From contig NZ_LIQH01000024.1 in NCBI RefSeq assembly GCF_001418085.1, forward strand, positions 1 through 64,000: a stretch of DNA of 64,000 nucleotides, read 5' to 3'. The notes beneath the pieces are model-generated. The model made no database searches. It was given only the letters and a program-made list of their open reading frames with translations, and had not been told where the DNA came from. Positions 60,927-64,000 of this stretch are shown piece by piece. The position numbers and the translations under genes were made by a program. Source of the stretch: Lacinutrix algicola. GTDB taxonomy: Bacteria; Bacteroidota; Bacteroidia; Flavobacteriales; Flavobacteriaceae. Positions within the stretch are counted from its first letter, which is position 1. Each line of letters opens with the position of its first letter.

Positions 60927-63188
60927 TTATTTAAAATAGTAAGAACCCGACCATTCGTAATTCTTATCATTAATTTTTACGTTATGTTTTGTTTCTTTTG
61001 AAGCACCTCCGTTTACAGTTATAAATAACTTTGCATTTCCATTTACATTAGTTATTTCAATTGCAGTATAATTTTCTTCATCTAAAACAACTTTTAATTC
61101 TTTTATAGTACTATTTGAATTTATTGCAGATTCTGTTACTGGACTATAACTTCCATGAGCTTCTATTACAGAAACAAAAAGTGTGTTTTTAGTATTTTTA
61201 CGTCTTAACATAAAAGCAGCTTCGCGTCTTAAATTAAATTCAGGATCGTTAGCTCCAATTCTAGTAAATAACAATTCATCATTAGTATTAGTTACAGATG
61301 TTAAAGTGTAAAACTTACCCTCATTTAACCATGATAATTTACTGTTATCACTAGAAGCTTTGGCAGTACCTTCTACAAATAAATGTTGATATCCGTTTTT
61401 GTCTCCTAGTGTTGTTAATGACTTAGGCACTTTATAATCAAAATTTGTTTGCACAACTTGCCCTAAGAAGTAATAAGGAAAATCATATTTATTTGCTTTA
61501 TCTGAAGTCACCTTCATAATATCTAACATGTATGGTTTTTCAAAATCTTCATCTTTTATAATTGCCATTGTACGTAACATCTCTGTACCCGGATATGCAT
61601 TATCCTCTTTTGCACTCGCTACTTGCACAGCTTCATTCTCTGAAGAAAAATAATTTAAAACTGAATGATACTGACTTCCTATTTCATACTTTCCAGTAAA
61701 ATGAGAAGTTTCATTTTGCGTTACTGTATTATGTGCAATGGTTTGTTTTGCCCAGGTTTTGTTTTCCTTAAGATAATTTCCACCGCCTTTTTGCTCTATA
61801 TTTACAAATCTGGCTAAACCATAATCTTGAATAACTTCATCACCTTTTTCGTATAACGAATAAGATAATTTATCGTAATGCCCATGACTTGAACCTTGTG
61901 CAGCATATTTAAAAACCAATTCAATATCCTCATTTCTTAATATAGCAACACCACCTTGCTTTCCTTCTGGTCCATCGGAAAGGTTAATTGATTTTTTACT
62001 GAACTGCTCTGCCTTATCATTTTTAATACCAAGCGCCACTGCTAAACCAGAATCGTCTAGTAAAACACGATCTTGTGCTGATGCTATAGATAATAAACCA
62101 GGATCTTGATCACCAAAATGATAAGAAATATCTACCGCAGTAACTAATGCACTGGTATAATAAGACATTCCTTTTTGACCATCGTTAAGCGGAAAGAAAT
62201 CTCCATCGGCATCAGATAAGTTTAATAATGCATTTATAGATTTTAATAAAACACCGTCTTTATATTCAAATATTTTTAACTCTGGTTTTACGTTATGTAA
62301 TCCTTCAGCAAAAATTAAAAAAGGATACATAGCGTAACGTTGATAGTATGGTCCTTCGTTATAATAACCATCAGGAGAAAAAGGCTCTTCTATGTTTGCT
62401 AAGAAACCAGCTTTCCCATCTTTATTTAAAAATCCTCCGTCATCGTCTTTCGCCTTAGTATCTAATTTTAAATCTTTAATACCATATAAAGCACGATCTA
62501 TTAATTCTTGATCGTCCATTACTAAACCAATCATGCCAACAGCTGCATTTCCCCAAGTACTATGGTTATGGACTCTTTGATAAAACTGTGGGCTATCTAC
62601 TGAAATATGATCTGCGAATGGTTTAAATAAATTGTCTTCTAGTTTTTTACGTTCCGCTTCAGACAAATAATTATAAACACAATCGTAAGCTTGACTTACA
62701 TACACCAACCAGTTAGAATCGTTTAAACATTGCCAAAATAACTTACCTCTAGCATAAGATCTTGTTTTTGGATGCAACGGTAATGTTTTGTACATTTCTT
62801 CGTATTGCATTAACATGTCTTTTACATATTTCGCATACTTTTCGTCATCTAAAATCTGATACAAAACACCTGCTTTTTGCAAAACAATCATGTTACGTTT
62901 GTGGCGCACATGTGTGTATCCTCCAGAATAATCTAGAGGTATTGGTGTTTCTATTCCTAACTCAATTTCAGCATCAATTTCTTCTTTAACCTTTTCTAGC
63001 GTTTTATCGAAAATAGGAACATTTCCTAATTGCGCCCTAATATCTTTAACACCTTGAGCAGTAAGAATTAATTTAGGGTGCTCTTGAGACGTAGAGACTT
63101 CCTTAATGTTATCTGCAACAGCAGTCTCTTTTTCTTTGCAAGAAAAACTAATCATTAAAAGAATAACTATTGCTAATTTAAATTTCAT
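60927..63188 (-). CDS. PL17 exolytic alginate (oligoalginate) lyase
   Basis: A 753-residue lipoprotein (Cys17 in MISFSCKEKE) of family PL17. The N-terminal (alpha/alpha) toroid (about 35-390) carries HNHSTWGNAAVGM (207-219, Asn208-His209 pair) and YYNEGPYYQRYAMYPF (275-290) with the catalytic Tyr. The central heparinase II/III-like beta domain contains QGSSHGHYDKLSYSLYEKGD (a His and a Tyr of the active site and metal site). PL17 enzymes release unsaturated monouronates from oligoalginate ends. It is probably in the periplasm. It lies between PL6 and kdgF on the same strand. Confidence 0.93.
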   Translation of the reverse strand: MKFKLAIVILLMISFSCKEKETAVADNIKEVSTSQEHPKLILTAQGVKDIRAQLGNVPIFDKTLEKVKEEIDAEIELGIETPIPLDYSGGYTHVRHKRNMIVLQKAGVLYQILDDEKYAKYVKDMLMQYEEMYKTLPLHPKTRSYARGKLFWQCLNDSNWLVYVSQAYDCVYNYLSEAERKKLEDNLFKPFADHISVDSPQFYQRVHNHSTWGNAAVGMIGLVMDDQELIDRALYGIKDLKLDTKAKDDDGGFLNKDGKAGFLANIEEPFSPDGYYNEGPYYQRYAMYPFLIFAEGLHNVKPELKIFEYKDGVLLKSINALLNLSDADGDFFPLNDGQKGMSYYTSALVTAVDISYHFGDQDPGLLSIASAQDRVLLDDSGLAVALGIKNDKAEQFSKKSINLSDGPEGKQGGVAILRNEDIELVFKYAAQGSSHGHYDKLSYSLYEKGDEVIQDYGLARFVNIEQKGGGNYLKENKTWAKQTIAHNTVTQNETSHFTGKYEIGSQYHSVLNYFSSENEAVQVASAKEDNAYPGTEMLRTMAIIKDEDFEKPYMLDIMKVTSDKANKYDFPYYFLGQVVQTNFDYKVPKSLTTLGDKNGYQHLFVEGTAKASSDNSKLSWLNEGKFYTLTSVTNTNDELLFTRIGANDPEFNLRREAAFMLRRKNTKNTLFVSVIEAHGSYSPVTESAINSNSTIKELKVVLDEENYTAIEITNVNGNAKLFITVNGGASKETKHNVKINDKNYEWSGSYYFK

Positions 63189-63205
63189 ACTATTTTATTT
63201 ATTAT

Positions 63206-63216
63206 GTACGTTTTCG
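63206..63216. promoter_or_regulatory. Possible third LacI-like box upstream of PL17
   Basis: TACGTTTTCG in the 69-bp gap between PL6 and PL17 repeats the core ACGTTTTCG of the boxes at 51434-51448 and 60311-60325. The flanks do not match and no promoter is seen next to it, so this could be chance. Confidence 0.35.
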
Positions 63217-63257
63217 ATTGCACTGAATTTGGTTTCTTTTCACTTAACTAAAAACAA

Positions 63258-64000
63258 TTAATACATTAGTTTCATAACTAAATTTTCTTCCGTTTTAATT
63301 TTTCCTGAATTCATTAAAGTATTCTCAGACTCCATATTATTTTTAGCTCCCCACAAAATAGAAACAAACTGCACCTTGTTATTTTTAAATGCATTTTTTG
63401 TAATATTTACGTTTACAATACCTCTATGATTTAATAAGATTTTATTTTTCTCGTTTGCACCACAATTAATAAATGTACTATTAGTTACTAAAAGGTTTCC
63501 TCCAATTGTAGACTCATCGTATCCACCTCTATAATAATCTACCACATTTTGCTTTACGCTATTAAACGTACAATTATCGATAGTTAAATACTCTGTATTA
63601 TAATCTCCTCTGTCATTTGTTTCTTCAGACAATTCTATTCCGTTTTCACAATTTAATATTGTAGTGTTTTTAAAAGTAATCTCTTCGGAAAAAGACTGCT
63701 TATATACTTTTAATGCGTAGTTGAAATTACTGATTTCAGAATTTAAAACTTTTAGTCCAAAATGATTAGACATATTGTTTTTTAAACTAGCAAAAGCATA
63801 CTGAGTATCTGCTCCTTTTAATTTTATCTTATTTAATGTTAACTTTCCATAAGGATGCAATTGAAAAGCAGGTGTCTCTTTGTCTCCATTATATATAATT
63901 TCAACACTTCCTTCAGATTCAATAGTTATCGTTTTATTAATAATTAATGATTGAGCAATACCGTAAGAACCTTCTTTTAACTTAAGAACATCTCCACTTT
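63258..64000 (-). CDS. PL6-family alginate lyase, C-terminal part (cut by window edge)
   Basis: The frame is open from its stop at 63258 to the window edge at 64000, so this is the 3' end (about 246 residues) of a longer gene. The first visible residues, GDVLKLKEGSYGIAQSLIIN, fit the start of a right-handed beta-helix domain, and the many rungs (LKVLNSEISNFNYALKVYKQ, TILNCENGIELSEE, LTIDNCTFNSVKQNVVDYYR, LLVTNSTFINCG) match the second beta-helix of two-domain PL6 lyases. An internal TTG at 63860 is a Leu codon and not the start. PL6 acts on alginate, often on MG or poly-M blocks. Catalytic Lys/Arg residues would lie in the part beyond the window. Confidence 0.8.
   Translation of the reverse strand, partial: SGDVLKLKEGSYGIAQSLIINKTITIESEGSVEIIYNGDKETPAFQLHPYGKLTLNKIKLKGADTQYAFASLKNNMSNHFGLKVLNSEISNFNYALKVYKQSFSEEITFKNTTILNCENGIELSEETNDRGDYNTEYLTIDNCTFNSVKQNVVDYYRGGYDESTIGGNLLVTNSTFINCGANEKNKILLNHRGIVNVNITKNAFKNNKVQFVSILWGAKNNMESENTLMNSGKIKTEENLVMKLMY

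Noticed and set aside
63258-63860. Complete 200-residue protein starting at 63860
   Set aside because: The TTG there is an internal Leu codon; the frame and the beta-helix pattern continue to the window edge.
1-64000. CRISPR arrays, tRNA or rRNA genes, prophage or transposase genes
   Set aside because: No regularly spaced repeats, cloverleaf sequences, rRNA-like stretches or mobile-element enzymes were seen.

Overview
The window is AT-rich chromosomal DNA from a marine member of the Bacteroidota, most likely the family Flavobacteriaceae. The evidence is two SusC/SusD pairs, many outer-membrane lipoproteins with short lipoboxes, promoters of the TTTG-N19-TAnnTTTG type, a tmRNA tag ending NYALAA, and a complete brown-algal alginate utilisation locus. 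No tRNA, rRNA, CRISPR array, transposase or integrase was found.

Layout. 1-12.3 kb holds housekeeping and envelope genes: a repeat-rich secreted protein, a YkgJ-type cysteine-cluster protein, a methyltransferase, a DUF2059 protein, a lipoprotein amidohydrolase, an outer-membrane beta-barrel paired with a large TPR protein, and a polytopic membrane protein. 12.4-20.7 kb starts with an FtsE-like ATPase. It continues with a surface-polysaccharide cluster: three glycosyltransferases, an FdtA-like ketoisomerase, a DegT aminotransferase, a Wzx flippase, a FemAB-like acyltransferase with a probable ATT start, and a frameshifted 2-oxoglutarate oxygenase. Two of the glycosyltransferases lie on the opposite strand inside an otherwise minus-strand cluster. 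20.8-28.3 kb has typA, a cassette-like island of two orphan membrane genes bounded by inverted repeats, kdsA, a DUF1801 gene broken by one stop codon, a transglutaminase-like protein and small membrane proteins. 27.4-32.7 kb contains two transcription units that each carry the same perfect palindrome, TACTTTG-N5-CAAAGTA, just upstream. A small winged-helix regulator lies between the two sites. The second unit carries DUF4173, Coq4-like, SanA-like, DUF2809 and DUF1361 membrane genes. 32.9-39.7 kb has a TlpA-like thioredoxin lipoprotein, a calcium-repeat lipoprotein, two NAD(P)-dependent oxidoreductases and tmRNA.

40.8-64 kb is the alginate locus, read right to left on the minus strand: PL6 (cut by the window edge), PL17 and kdgF; SusC/SusD, two surface lipoproteins and a PL7 lyase; a second SusC/SusD pair; then a GntR/FadR-type regulator, an MFS uronate transporter, an SDR reductase for DEH, kdgK, KDPG aldolase and a shortened LacI-type regulator. 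Together these cover alginate binding, endo- and exolytic cleavage, import, and conversion of the unsaturated uronate to pyruvate and glyceraldehyde-3-phosphate.

The most interesting signals are regulatory. The two SusC genes share a gap-free 63-bp upstream module. In it a promoter (TTG-N19-TATATTTG) carries a LacI-like box over its -33 element and two FadR-like TGGT-N2-ACCA operators just downstream of its -7 element. The same FadR-like operator sits 9 bp upstream of the GntR gene. In addition, the leaders of the MFS gene and of one SusC gene share a strong Shine-Dalgarno sequence followed by a two- or three-codon open reading frame next to a hairpin, which resembles an attenuator.
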